A stretch of 64,000 bases of DNA from Labilithrix sp. (GTDB lineage Bacteria > Myxococcota_A > Polyangia > Polyangiales > Polyangiaceae), in assembly GCA_019637155.1 (NCBI GenBank), contig JAHBWE010000008.1:186001-250000 (forward strand). Reading direction: 5' to 3'. The notes beneath the pieces were generated by a model. It was not told the origin of the DNA. It did no database searches and saw only the letters and a program-made list of their open reading frames with translations. The stretch's first letter is position 1. Each line of letters begins with the position of its first letter. Both the position numbers and the translations under genes were made by a program. Positions 40,385 to 48,829 of the stretch are shown here, piece after piece.

Positions 40385-42751
40385 GTGCTCCTGAACGTCG
40401 TCCCCCTCCTGCGTAGACTCGACCGTCCGCTCTACGTGCTGTGGGCGGCGCTGAGCACGATCGCGTCGGCGCGGTCGTTCTACGGCTACATGCTGAAGCA
40501 GACGGGCGGCGAGTGGAGCGCGCCGCTCGACGACGTGTTCATCCACTTCGACTACGCGCGCTCGACCGCGCTCGGCCATCCGTTCGAGTGGACGATCGGC
40601 AACGGCTACTCCTCCGGCAACACGAGCCTCACCTACCCGTTCGTGCTCGCGGCGGGCTGGCTCGTCGGGTTCACGGGGCGGGACCTGATGCGCTGGGCCG
40701 CGATCGTCGCGATGGTGAGCGTGTTCGGCACGCTCCTCGCGGCGCGACGCCTCTTCATCGAGGACGATCGCGACGACTGGGGGCGCCTCTCGTCGTTCCT
40801 CCTCCCGCCCGCGTTCCTCGGCGTCGGCGCGCTCACGTGGTCCTTGTGGAGCGGGATGGAGGTCGCGTTCTTCCTCGCGACCTGGGCCATCGCGCTCGCC
40901 CTCTGGCTCCGCCTCGAAGACGCGGTGCGCCGCCGCCAGAAGGTCGCGCGCGCGGCGTGGCTCCTCGGCCTCGCCGGCGGCCTCCTCGTCACCACGCGGC
41001 CCGAGGCCGCGCTGACGATCGCGGCGTTCGGCCTCGCGACCGCGCTCCGCCGTGGCGTCACCGGCCGCGTCGGGCTCCTCGCGCGCATCGGCGTCCCGGG
41101 CGTCGTCCTCCTCGCCGCGCAGTCGATCGCGAACCGGCTCCTCACCGGCGAGGCGAGCGCGAACGGCGCGATCGTGAAGCTCGCGCTGAACAACCCGTTC
41201 ATGACGGCGGAGGAGAAGCTCGAAGACTGGGTCTTCAACGTCCGCTACGCCGCGCTCCGCAACCTCGACTACCACTTCGCCCACATCGAGGGCGACGCGA
41301 TGAGCGCGCTCGTCGACCGCTGGCCGGCCCTGCCCGCGCCTTACGTGTATCTTGCACGCACCGCGTGGTGGGCCGGCGTCGTCCCGCTCGTCCTCGCGCT
41401 CCTCCCGCTCGCGTTCGCGCGCACGCGTCGCGTCGCGATCGTGCTGTGGGCGCAGATCGTCGGCTGGATCGTCCTCGTCGCGTTCAACGGCCAGGTCCGC
41501 TGGCAGAACGAGCGCTACGTGATGCCGGCGGTGGCGTGGCTCCTCGTCCTCGCGGTCCTCGGCGTGAGCGTGGCCTTCCGCGCGCGCGCGGCGCCGGGGC
41601 GGCGCCTCCTCCCGTACGGCCCGCTCCGCCCGTCGATCCCGGTCGTCCTCGTCACCGGCGCGCTCGTCGTGCAGACGATCGGCGTCCTCACGCGGCCGGC
41701 GGGGGAGCTGCCTTCGTTCCGCCTCTCGTGGCTCCTCGCGCTCGCGTGCGCGGGCGCGGCGGCGTTCGTCCTCCGCTACCGCCCGGCGCGGATCGGCCTC
41801 GTCGCGCTCTTGGTCCTCTTCGCGTGGGACCATCAGCGGCCGAAGATGCGCGACCAGAAGTGGTTCTTCGGCCGCGCGTCGCGCAACATCCGCGACCAGC
41901 ACCTCACCCTCGGCAGGTACCTCGCGGAGACGAAGCCGAAGCGCGTCCTCGTCGGCGACGCGGGCGCGATCCTCTACGAGTCGGACCGGCCGGGCCTCGA
42001 CATCATCGGCCTCGGCGGCTACCACACGCTGCCCTTCGCGCGCGCGAGCGTGCACGGCCTCCCCGCGACGCTGGAGCTGCTCGAGCGGATCCCGAAGGCG
42101 GATCGCCCCGACGTCCTCGCGATCTTCCCGACGTGGTGGGGCGTCCTGCCGGTGTGGTTCGCGGACGACCTGCTCCGCCGCTTCCCGGTCGAGGGCAACG
42201 TGATCTGCGGCGGCTACGAGCAGAACGTCTACCGCGCGAACTGGAGCCTCCTCAACACCGGCGACCACATGCGCTGGGAGTCACGCCCGCGCGACGGCAC
42301 GTGGGAGGGGCGGCTGCAGGAGAAGCCGAAGACCGAGGTCGACGTCGGCGACCTCGTGAGCGAGCGGCAGAACGGCTACCGCTTCGATCGGCCGCAGAAC
42401 GGGTGGACGGACATGCGCATCCTCCCCGACCCTGCCGATCCGCAGAAGGACATGTTCGACGCGGGCCGCCGCATCGCGGTCGGGAAGAGCGAGAGCTTCG
42501 ACGCGCGCGGCCTCGTCCTCGGCAAGCCGTTCCACGTCGTCGTGCGCATCGCGCAGGAGAGCGCGACCACGGTGCGGATCCGCGTCGAGGGCGCGGACGC
42601 GGGGAAGCTCGAGCTGACGCGCACGAACGCGTGGGAGGAGAAGGCGTTCCAGGTCGACGGCGCCCTCACGAAGCGCGAGACTCTCCGCGTCACGCTCACG
42701 AACGAGGGGCCCGGCGACTTCGTCGACTACCACCTCTGGGTCACGCAGTAG
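40385..42751 (+). CDS. GT-C-like integral membrane protein, paralogue of 905-2917
   Basis: 788 residues, about 12 hydrophobic segments. N-terminal loop DDVFIHFDYAR then NGYSSGN, same motif order as the 905 gene, and the same soluble motifs NIRDQH, VGDAGAILYES, GLGGY, ASVHG, VICGG and YRANWS. C-terminal beta-rich region ends DYHLWVTQ. Probably a polyprenyl-phosphate-sugar-dependent glycosyltransferase, with a role in envelope glycan or glycoprotein assembly; this is inference. GTG start at 40385. 10 nt upstream of a second membrane protein gene. Confidence 0.6.
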   Translation: MLLNVVPLLRRLDRPLYVLWAALSTIASARSFYGYMLKQTGGEWSAPLDDVFIHFDYARSTALGHPFEWTIGNGYSSGNTSLTYPFVLAAGWLVGFTGRDLMRWAAIVAMVSVFGTLLAARRLFIEDDRDDWGRLSSFLLPPAFLGVGALTWSLWSGMEVAFFLATWAIALALWLRLEDAVRRRQKVARAAWLLGLAGGLLVTTRPEAALTIAAFGLATALRRGVTGRVGLLARIGVPGVVLLAAQSIANRLLTGEASANGAIVKLALNNPFMTAEEKLEDWVFNVRYAALRNLDYHFAHIEGDAMSALVDRWPALPAPYVYLARTAWWAGVVPLVLALLPLAFARTRRVAIVLWAQIVGWIVLVAFNGQVRWQNERYVMPAVAWLLVLAVLGVSVAFRARAAPGRRLLPYGPLRPSIPVVLVTGALVVQTIGVLTRPAGELPSFRLSWLLALACAGAAAFVLRYRPARIGLVALLVLFAWDHQRPKMRDQKWFFGRASRNIRDQHLTLGRYLAETKPKRVLVGDAGAILYESDRPGLDIIGLGGYHTLPFARASVHGLPATLELLERIPKADRPDVLAIFPTWWGVLPVWFADDLLRRFPVEGNVICGGYEQNVYRANWSLLNTGDHMRWESRPRDGTWEGRLQEKPKTEVDVGDLVSERQNGYRFDRPQNGWTDMRILPDPADPQKDMFDAGRRIAVGKSESFDARGLVLGKPFHVVVRIAQESATTVRIRVEGADAGKLELTRTNAWEEKAFQVDGALTKRETLRVTLTNEGPGDFVDYHLWVTQ

Positions 42752-42761
42752 GGCGCGCGAC

Positions 42762-44795
42762 GTGATGAGCATGTTCGGGACGTGGTCGCTGCCGGCCGAT
42801 GGGGCGGCGAAGCTCGCGCTCGCGCTCGCGCTCGTCGTCGGGGTGCTCGCGTGGCGGTGGCCGTCGCTGCTGCTCGTGGAGGGCTCGCGTCGGCGGTTCC
42901 TCGCGATCGCGAGCGTCGCGGCGGGTGTGCTGTCGGTCGCGTACGTCTCGCTCTACCTCCGCGGCGGGCCGCGCATCGTCGACGCGACGACGTACTGGCT
43001 GCAGGGGCGCGCGCTGTCGCACGGCGACCTCGCGTGGACGCCGCTCGATCCGACCGCGAGCTTCCGCGGGCGCTTCCTCCTCTATCGCGAAGGCTCCCTC
43101 GGAGGCTCCCTCGGCGGCATCTTCCCGCCCGGGTACCCCCTCCTCCTCGCGGCCGGCTTCCTCCTCGGCGCGCCGATGGTGATCGGGCCCGCGCTCGCCG
43201 CCGCGCTCGTCGTCGCGACGTACCGCCTCGCGCTCGCGATGTGCAAGACGGGCGCGGAGGACCGGGCGATCTCCGGCGAGGACGAGCGCGTCGCGCGCGC
43301 GGCGGCGCTCCTCTCCGTCGCCTGCGCCGCGCTCCGGTACCACACCGCCGACACGATGAGCCACGGCGCGACCGCGCTCGGCGTCGCGATCGCGCTCGAG
43401 GCCGCGCTCCGCGGACGCGCGACGATCGCGTGGCTCGCGGTCGGCTACGTCGCCGCCACACGCCCCGTGAGCGCGCTGCCGATCGGCGCCGTCGTCGCCG
43501 CGCTCGTCCTGCGGAAGGACCGCCTGCGCTCGCTCCTCGGCCTCGCCCCCGGCGTCCTCTTGCTCCTCGCGTCGCAGCGCGCGGTGACCGGCTCGTGGCT
43601 CGCGTCGTCGCAACGCATGTATTATGCACTCAGCGACGGACCGGAGGGCTGCTTCCGCTGGGGCTTCGGCGCGGGGACCGGCTGCCTCTTCGAGCACGGC
43701 GACTTCGTGCGGACGCGGCTCCCCCACGGCTACGGGATCGTCGAGGCGCTCGGCACCACCGCGCGGCGGCTGCATCATCACCTCCTCGACGTCGCGAGCT
43801 TCGAGCCGCTCGCGCTCCTCGTGCTCGTTCCCGCGCTGAAGAAGCACCGCGCCGCGTACGCCGCGAGCGCGCTCGTCGGCCTCCACGTCCTCGCCTACGC
43901 GCCGTTCTATTTCGACGGCGACTACCCCGGCGGCGGCGCGCGCTTCTTCGCCGACGTGCTGCCGATCGAGCACGCGCTCGTCGCGGTCGGCGTCGCGCTC
44001 CTCGCGCGCGCGGCGAAAGAGCGCGCGCTCCACGCCGTCCTCGCGCTCTCGCTCCTCGGCTTCGCCGTCCACGCGGTGCATCTGCATCGAGAGCTCCGCG
44101 ATCGCGACGGCGGGCGCCCGATGTTCGAGCCCGACGTCCTCGCGCAGGCGAGCCTGAAGCAAGGGCTCGTGTTCGTCGACACCGATCACGGCTTCGCGCT
44201 CGGCCACGATCCCGCGCGCACGCCGGCCGACGGCATCGTCGTCGCGCGCCGGCGCGAGGACGATCGCGATCGCCTCCTCTTCGAGCGGCTCGATCGCCCC
44301 CCCACCTACTGGTACCGCCTCGAGCCGAGCGGCCCCGTCCTCACCCCGTGGGCCCCGCCCGAGCTGGGGCCCGTCCTCCGCTTCGAGGCGGAGGCCGAGT
44401 GGCCGGTCCGATCGCAGTCCGGCGGCTTCGCGGTCCCGGCCTGGACCCACGCCTGCGCCTCCGGCCGCCGCGCCCTCGTCCTCACGCCGGCGGACGGGAC
44501 CATCCCGGCGACGGCGACCTTCGAAATCCCGGTGCCGGAGGCCGGGACCTACGAGCTCAGCCTCCAGGTCTCGGCCGGGCGTACCCCTGGCGCGACCACC
44601 ATTAAGGAGGGACCGGCCCGGGGTGGGCTCTCGATCGCAGAGGAGCGCATCGACTGGGTGAATCCCGAGACGTGCGCGACGGTCGAGCCCCGGACCGTGA
44701 CGCTCGAGCCGCCGCGCGTGGTGGTCACGTTCGAGGCCACGGGGGGGCCGATCGGGCTCGACGCGGTCCGCCTCCGAAGCCTCGGATCCCGTTGA
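42762..44795 (+). CDS. Integral membrane protein, GT-C-like, with C-terminal beta-rich domain
   Basis: 677 residues, about ten hydrophobic segments followed by a soluble region (from about 560) with GTYELSLQVSAG and VVVTFEATGGPIGLD, a CBM-like or Ig-like beta sandwich. N-terminal loop after the second membrane segment has ATTYWLQGRAL and ASFRGRF, unlike the DD motif of the neighbours, so it is a different subfamily. GTG 42762 and ATG 42765 are both possible starts. Likely operon partner of 40385; ends 61 nt before the HU/IHF gene. Confidence 0.55.
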   Translation: MMSMFGTWSLPADGAAKLALALALVVGVLAWRWPSLLLVEGSRRRFLAIASVAAGVLSVAYVSLYLRGGPRIVDATTYWLQGRALSHGDLAWTPLDPTASFRGRFLLYREGSLGGSLGGIFPPGYPLLLAAGFLLGAPMVIGPALAAALVVATYRLALAMCKTGAEDRAISGEDERVARAAALLSVACAALRYHTADTMSHGATALGVAIALEAALRGRATIAWLAVGYVAATRPVSALPIGAVVAALVLRKDRLRSLLGLAPGVLLLLASQRAVTGSWLASSQRMYYALSDGPEGCFRWGFGAGTGCLFEHGDFVRTRLPHGYGIVEALGTTARRLHHHLLDVASFEPLALLVLVPALKKHRAAYAASALVGLHVLAYAPFYFDGDYPGGGARFFADVLPIEHALVAVGVALLARAAKERALHAVLALSLLGFAVHAVHLHRELRDRDGGRPMFEPDVLAQASLKQGLVFVDTDHGFALGHDPARTPADGIVVARRREDDRDRLLFERLDRPPTYWYRLEPSGPVLTPWAPPELGPVLRFEAEAEWPVRSQSGGFAVPAWTHACASGRRALVLTPADGTIPATATFEIPVPEAGTYELSLQVSAGRTPGATTIKEGPARGGLSIAEERIDWVNPETCATVEPRTVTLEPPRVVVTFEATGGPIGLDAVRLRSLGSR

Positions 44796-44823
44796 CGTTT
44801 CTAAGGAAGCTGGTTTCATGTCG

Positions 44824-44842
44824 CGAGGCTCGACGAGCCTCG
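44824..44842. promoter_or_regulatory. 8-bp hairpin before HU/IHF gene
   Basis: CGAGGCTC (44824-44831) and GAGCCTCG (44835-44842) flank a GAC loop, ending 14 nt before ATG 44857 and just before GGAG. No T-run follows, so it may be a leader structure or a weak terminator of the membrane protein gene. Confidence 0.4.
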
Positions 44843-44856
44843 GAGCGGAGAAAGCC

Positions 44857-45177
44857 ATGACGAAGAGTGAGCTCATCGACGCGATGGCCGCGAAAAGCCA
44901 ACTCACGAAGGCCCGCGCCGAGCTCGTCGTGAACTGCGTCTTCGAGGCCATGACGGAGGCCCTGCAGAAGGGCGAAGGGATCGAAATCCGCGGCTTCGGG
45001 AGCTTCACGGTCCGCCCGTACAAGGCGTATTCGGGCCGCAACCCGCGCACCGGCGCGCCGGTCCCCGTTCCGCCGAAGCGCCTGCCGTTCTTCAAGGTCG
45101 GCAAGGAGCTCAAAGAGCTCGTCAACAACAGCCGCCTGACCTCGCAGATCACCGGCGGCGACGACAAAGACGACTGA
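44857..45177 (+). CDS. HU/IHF-family nucleoid protein
   Basis: 106 residues. MTKSELIDAMA start, IRGFGSFTVRPYKA and RNPRTGAPVPVP correspond to the beta-ribbon arm of IHF/HU, with an acidic 15-residue C-terminal tail (GGDDKDD). IHF-like rather than HU because of GFGSF and R-x-x-x-NP-x-TG. Binds and bends DNA. GGAGAAAG is a clear Shine-Dalgarno before ATG 44857; the longer ATG 44818 is rejected because it precedes the hairpin. 3 nt before tyrS. Confidence 0.9.
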   Translation: MTKSELIDAMAAKSQLTKARAELVVNCVFEAMTEALQKGEGIEIRGFGSFTVRPYKAYSGRNPRTGAPVPVPPKRLPFFKVGKELKELVNNSRLTSQITGGDDKDD

Positions 45178-45180
45178 TCC

Positions 45181-46425
45181 GTGGCGGCCTCGGTAGAAGA
45201 GCAGCTCGCGGTCCTGACCCGCGGCGCGGTCGACGTCCATGTGCAGAAGGAGCTCGCGGAGCGCCTGAAGCGATCGATCGACAGCGGCAAGCCGCTCCGC
45301 GTGAAGTGCGGCTTCGATCCGACGCGGCCCGATCTCCACATCGGCCACGCCGTCGTCATGTCGAAGATGCGGCAGTTCCAGGAATTCGGCCATCAGGTCA
45401 TCCTCCTCGTCGGCGAGTTCACCGCGATGGTCGGCGACCCCACCGGCAAGAACGAGGCGCGCCCTCCGCTCACGCGCGAGGAGGTGCAGGCCTCCGCGAA
45501 GACGTACACCGATCAGGCGTTCAAGATCCTCGACCGCGACAAGACCGAGGTCCGCTCGAACTCCGAGTGGCTCGACAAATTGAACGGGCTCGACTGGGTG
45601 CGGCTCCTCGCGCAGTCCACCGTCTCGCGCATGCTCGACCGCAACGACTTCGGCCTCCGCTACAAGGAGCAGCGGCCGATCCATCTCCACGAGTTCCTCT
45701 ACCCGCTCCTCCAGGGCTACGACTCCGTCGCGCTCGAGTGTGACATCGAGCTCGGCGGCACCGACCAGCTCTTCAACCTCCTCGTCGGTCGCGACATCAT
45801 GCCGACGTACGGGAAGACCGCGCAGATGGTCCTCACGATGCCGCTGCTCGAGGGCACCGACGCGAAGATGGAGAACGGCGTCGTCGTCGGCAAGAAGATG
45901 TCGAAGAGCGCCGACAACTACATCGGCCTGAGCGAAGAGCCGCTCGTCATGTTCCGCAAGGTCATGCAGATCGACGACGACGTGATCTTCCGTTACTTCG
46001 AGCTCCTCTCCGCGCGCTCGAACGCCGACATCGCCGCGCTGAGAGAAGAGAAGAAGAACGGCCGTGACCCGCGCGAGATCAAGGCGCTCTTCGCGAAGGA
46101 GATCGTCACGCGCTTCCACTCCGCCGAGGCGGCGACGGCGGCGGAAGCGGAGTTCAAGAACGTCTACTCCGCCGACGCGATCCCGACCGACATCGAGGAG
46201 CAGACGATCCCGATCGACACCGCGACGCTCTGGATCGCGAAGGCGCTCGCCGCCGCCGGCCTCGTGAAGTCCACGAGCGACGGACGGCGCCTCGTCGAGC
46301 AAGGCGGCGTCGAGGTCGACCAGCAGCGCGTGACCGACGTCCAGCTCCAGCTCGAGCGCGGGAAGAGGTACCTCCTCCGCGTCGGCTCGAAGAATCGACG
46401 CTTCAAATACGTCGTCGTCGCGTAG
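45181..46425 (+). CDS. tyrS: Tyrosyl-tRNA synthetase
   Basis: 414 residues, class I synthetase of the TyrRS type. HIGH motif (LHIGHAV, about 56), KMSKS (KKMSKS, about 239), binding motif VGDPTGKN, and a C-terminal S4 domain (about 348-410) with GRRLVEQGGVEVD. Charges tRNA-Tyr. GTG start at 45181, immediately after the HU/IHF gene, so co-expressed. TyrZ-like by the C-terminal S4 order and length. Confidence 0.97.
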   Translation: MAASVEEQLAVLTRGAVDVHVQKELAERLKRSIDSGKPLRVKCGFDPTRPDLHIGHAVVMSKMRQFQEFGHQVILLVGEFTAMVGDPTGKNEARPPLTREEVQASAKTYTDQAFKILDRDKTEVRSNSEWLDKLNGLDWVRLLAQSTVSRMLDRNDFGLRYKEQRPIHLHEFLYPLLQGYDSVALECDIELGGTDQLFNLLVGRDIMPTYGKTAQMVLTMPLLEGTDAKMENGVVVGKKMSKSADNYIGLSEEPLVMFRKVMQIDDDVIFRYFELLSARSNADIAALREEKKNGRDPREIKALFAKEIVTRFHSAEAATAAEAEFKNVYSADAIPTDIEEQTIPIDTATLWIAKALAAAGLVKSTSDGRRLVEQGGVEVDQQRVTDVQLQLERGKRYLLRVGSKNRRFKYVVVA

Positions 46426-46432
46426 CGTCCCC

Positions 46433-46438
46433 TATCAT
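46433..46438 (+). promoter_or_regulatory. TATCAT -10-like hexamer, possible leaderless start
   Basis: TATCAT, 7 nt before ATG 46446. No Shine-Dalgarno present. Confidence 0.3.
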
Positions 46439-46445
46439 TCCGCGC

Positions 46446-47009
46446 ATGAGCGCACGATTTCGTGGGGTCGGGGTCATCGTGATCGCCGTCGCGGCGGCGG
46501 CCACGGCGTGGGCTTGCGGCGACGACGACGCGCCGGCGCCGGGCGACGTGGACGCGGGCGACGGCGGGGACACGAGCCCGACCGACGCCGCGCCGGCGGA
46601 CACCGGCACGAACGACACCGGCAGCCCCGACGCGGAGGCGCCGGCGTTCGTCTGCGCCGACGCGGGCGCCTCCGTCGTCGACGCGTCGGCGTGCGCGGTC
46701 AGCTTCAAGACCGACGTGTTCCCGCTCCTCTCCGGATGCGCGAACTGCCACTCGGGCGGCACGCCGCCGAAGTTCAGCCCGAACGATCCCGACACGACGT
46801 GGAAGGCCTTCGCCGCGTTCGAGAGCAAGGTGAAGCGGCGCCTCATCGACCCGTGCTCCACCGCCGTCGCCGACTCCGTCCTCGTGCAGACGCTCGATCC
46901 GACGGTGCCCGCGGACGAGCGCGGCTCACTCATGCCGCCGGGCGCCGGCCTCGCGTCGGCGGTGCCGAAGGTGAAGCAGTGGGTCGAGTGCGGAGCGCCC
47001 AACAACTGA
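46446..47009 (+). CDS. c-type haem lipoprotein (single CxxCH)
   Basis: 187 residues. Leader ending in WAC (Cys about 24), an Asp/Gly/Ala/Thr-rich linker of about 45 residues, then a small domain with one haem-binding motif CANCH (LLSGCANCHSGG) and a possible axial Met in GSLMPPG. Looks like the monohaem domain found in many myxobacterial surface lipoproteins. Its 3' end overlaps the next gene by 22 nt. Confidence 0.75.
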   Translation: MSARFRGVGVIVIAVAAAATAWACGDDDAPAPGDVDAGDGGDTSPTDAAPADTGTNDTGSPDAEAPAFVCADAGASVVDASACAVSFKTDVFPLLSGCANCHSGGTPPKFSPNDPDTTWKAFAAFESKVKRRLIDPCSTAVADSVLVQTLDPTVPADERGSLMPPGAGLASAVPKVKQWVECGAPNN

Positions 47010-47992
47010 TCCGCCCGCTCGCGGTCGTGTCGGCGCTCGCGATCGTCGCGTGCGCGCCGCGGCCCCCCGCACCTTCGGGCCCGAAGCCGGTCCCGCTCCA
47101 CCTCGAGCCCGCCTGCGACCTCGCGCCGGCCGCGGGCGTCGAGTGGGTCGTCGAGGTGAAGCCGCGGGCGATCGCGGAGGTCCCGGACCTCATCCCCGCG
47201 ATCGGGCTCGTCCTGCCCGAGGAGCGGCTCCAGGTGTTCGCCGCCGCGCACGGCGGGATCGACCTGCGCCAGACGAAGGACCTGTGTGTTGCACAATACA
47301 AGGATTCGTCGCTCGCGATCGTGAGCGTCCCGCTCGATCCGGATCGCGTCGCGCAGGCCTTCGCCGCGCGGACGGCGGAGCCGCCGGTGCGCACGATCCT
47401 GGCGCCGAACCCGCTCGTGCTCCGCCTCGCTGGACGCGTGCAGGACGACAACGAGCGGCTCACGCTCTTCGGGCGCGACGCGGCGGCGCTCGAGCGCGGC
47501 ACGACCGGACCGCTCCGCGCCGCCGAGGCCTTCGCGTTCATGAAGCTGAAGAAGGCGACGCCGGCGCTGCGAGGCGCGGCGCTCTCGCGCGCGAGCGAGG
47601 TCGTGCGCGACGCGCCGGTGCGCGCGTTCGCGGCGGGCCCGTTCGAGGGCGAGGTCGCGCGCGGGCTCGGCGGGATCCTCCGCGCGACCACGGCGGTGGG
47701 CGCGGCGGTGAAGTGGACCGGCCAAGGGACCGCGCTCGACGTGCGGATCGCGCTCGTCGGCGCGTGGGGAGACGACGGGCCGGCGGCCGCGCAGCGCCTC
47801 GCGGCCGCCGCGAACGTGCTCGCGGACAGCGCGATCGGCCGGCTCCTCGGCCTCGACCAGCCGATCCGCTCCCCGACCGCGCGCGCCGAGAACGACGCGC
47901 TCGTGCTCGAGGCGACGCTCGACGGCGCCGCCCTCGCGCGAGGCCTCCACGCCGCCCTCGACGCCGAGATCGCCGACATCATGCGCCGTTGA
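46988..47992 (+). CDS. Predicted lipoprotein, unknown
   Basis: 334 residues. Lipobox IVAC (Cys about 21), then an alpha/beta sequence without recognised motifs (VEWVVEVKPRAIAEVPDLI, RTILAPNPLVLRLAG, ALDVRIALVGAWGDDG). GTG at 46988 is chosen because it gives a signal peptide; it overlaps the haem lipoprotein gene. Ends directly before dispersed repeat copy 3. Confidence 0.6.
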   Translation: MRSAQQLIRPLAVVSALAIVACAPRPPAPSGPKPVPLHLEPACDLAPAAGVEWVVEVKPRAIAEVPDLIPAIGLVLPEERLQVFAAAHGGIDLRQTKDLCVAQYKDSSLAIVSVPLDPDRVAQAFAARTAEPPVRTILAPNPLVLRLAGRVQDDNERLTLFGRDAAALERGTTGPLRAAEAFAFMKLKKATPALRGAALSRASEVVRDAPVRAFAAGPFEGEVARGLGGILRATTAVGAAVKWTGQGTALDVRIALVGAWGDDGPAAAQRLAAAANVLADSAIGRLLGLDQPIRSPTARAENDALVLEATLDGAALARGLHAALDAEIADIMRR

Positions 47993-47998
47993 GGTATT

Positions 47999-48076
47999 CA
48001 ACGTCGGGGGCTTCGCCGGCTTCTCCCCCGACACCCCCACCCCAGACACGGCACTCGCGGCCGCTTCTGGGGCCCC
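47999..48076. repeat. Dispersed structured repeat, copy 3 (short form)
   Basis: About 78 bp. First stem GTCGGGGG/CCCCCGAC kept, but with a 14-nt loop; outer pair CCCCAGA/TCTGGGG kept; the two inner hairpins of copies 1 and 4 are missing. Starts 7 nt after the stop of the upstream gene. Confidence 0.85.
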
Positions 48077-48123
48077 TCAAGGCTTCGGCCAGGTTCCGCT
48101 TCGCGCGGAGCCCCGGATAGGTG

Positions 48124-48129
48124 CATACT
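48124..48129 (+). promoter_or_regulatory. CATACT -10-like hexamer, possible leaderless start
   Basis: CATACT, 7 nt before GTG 48137, in a short AT-rich patch. No Shine-Dalgarno. Confidence 0.25.
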
Positions 48130-48136
48130 TCAAGAC

Positions 48137-48754
48137 GTGGGGCGATTCGCCGATCTCGAGACCTGCGCCGAGCTGACGCTCGAGCATGCGCGCGAAGCTG
48201 CCGCATCGCTCGTGTCGATGCGCGCGTTCCTCGACTGGGCGTCGTTCACCGCGCGTCCGGAGGAGGGCGCGCCGAAGGTGCTGCTCGCGATCGCGCAGCT
48301 CGCGCAGGCGAGCTGGATCGACGGGGCGCTCTACGTCGACGTCACCGGCGACGACGCGGTGACGAAGATCTCCATCTTCGCCGACTACGGGTTCGGCATT
48401 CGCGAGCGCCTCCTTCCGCTCGCGCGCCTCGACGCGCCGTTCGACGAGTTCGTCCGCGCGGTGCGGCTCTCGCCGAAGCTCATCGCGCCGTTCCGCGGCG
48501 AGACCCTCGCCGGCTCGCTCATCCTCACGCCGCCGGACGCGGAGCTCGGGGAGGAGAAGGACCTCGCGGACATCGCGATCGCGGAGTCGAGCCTCCTCGA
48601 CGATCCGAACCGCACCGTGCCGCCGCCGCCGGCGGCCGCCGTGACGAAGCCGCCGCCCTCCGTCCCCGAACAGAGCGGCGTCCATACACATCCGACGGTG
48701 CGTCGAATGGTCGCAGTGCGGCCTGAAGCCCTCCGTTCGGGCAACGACGACTGA
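48137..48754 (+). CDS. Cytoplasmic protein, unknown
   Basis: 205 residues, no signal peptide or membrane segment. First 150 residues form an alpha/beta domain (RAFLDWASFTARP, IDGALYVDVTGDDAVTKI), then a Pro-rich linker and an Arg/Thr tail. Coding is supported by length, composition and an adjacent -10-like hexamer. No recognised family. Lies 61 nt after dispersed repeat copy 3 and ends 76 nt before the CarD-like gene, on the same strand. Confidence 0.5.
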   Translation: MGRFADLETCAELTLEHAREAAASLVSMRAFLDWASFTARPEEGAPKVLLAIAQLAQASWIDGALYVDVTGDDAVTKISIFADYGFGIRERLLPLARLDAPFDEFVRAVRLSPKLIAPFRGETLAGSLILTPPDAELGEEKDLADIAIAESSLLDDPNRTVPPPPAAAVTKPPPSVPEQSGVHTHPTVRRMVAVRPEALRSGNDD

Positions 48755-48791
48755 CCGGCGCTGAGGGCAGGAAGAATCGACCGGGTGTGGG

Positions 48792-48821
48792 TTGACGCCC
48801 GTTCGTTAGCAGTGCTACGCG
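48792..48821 (+). promoter_or_regulatory. Candidate sigma-70-type promoter of CarD-like gene
   Basis: TTGACG (48792-48797) followed after 17-18 nt by CTACGC/TACGCG (48815-48821), about 10 nt before ATG 48830. The -35 is near-consensus, the -10 weak. Confidence 0.35.
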
Positions 48822-48829
48822 CGCGGCAG

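Noticed and set aside
40385-44795. Polysaccharide biosynthesis cluster around the membrane proteins
   Set aside because: No nucleotide-sugar enzymes, flippases or other glycosyltransferases are adjacent, so no pathway can be claimed.
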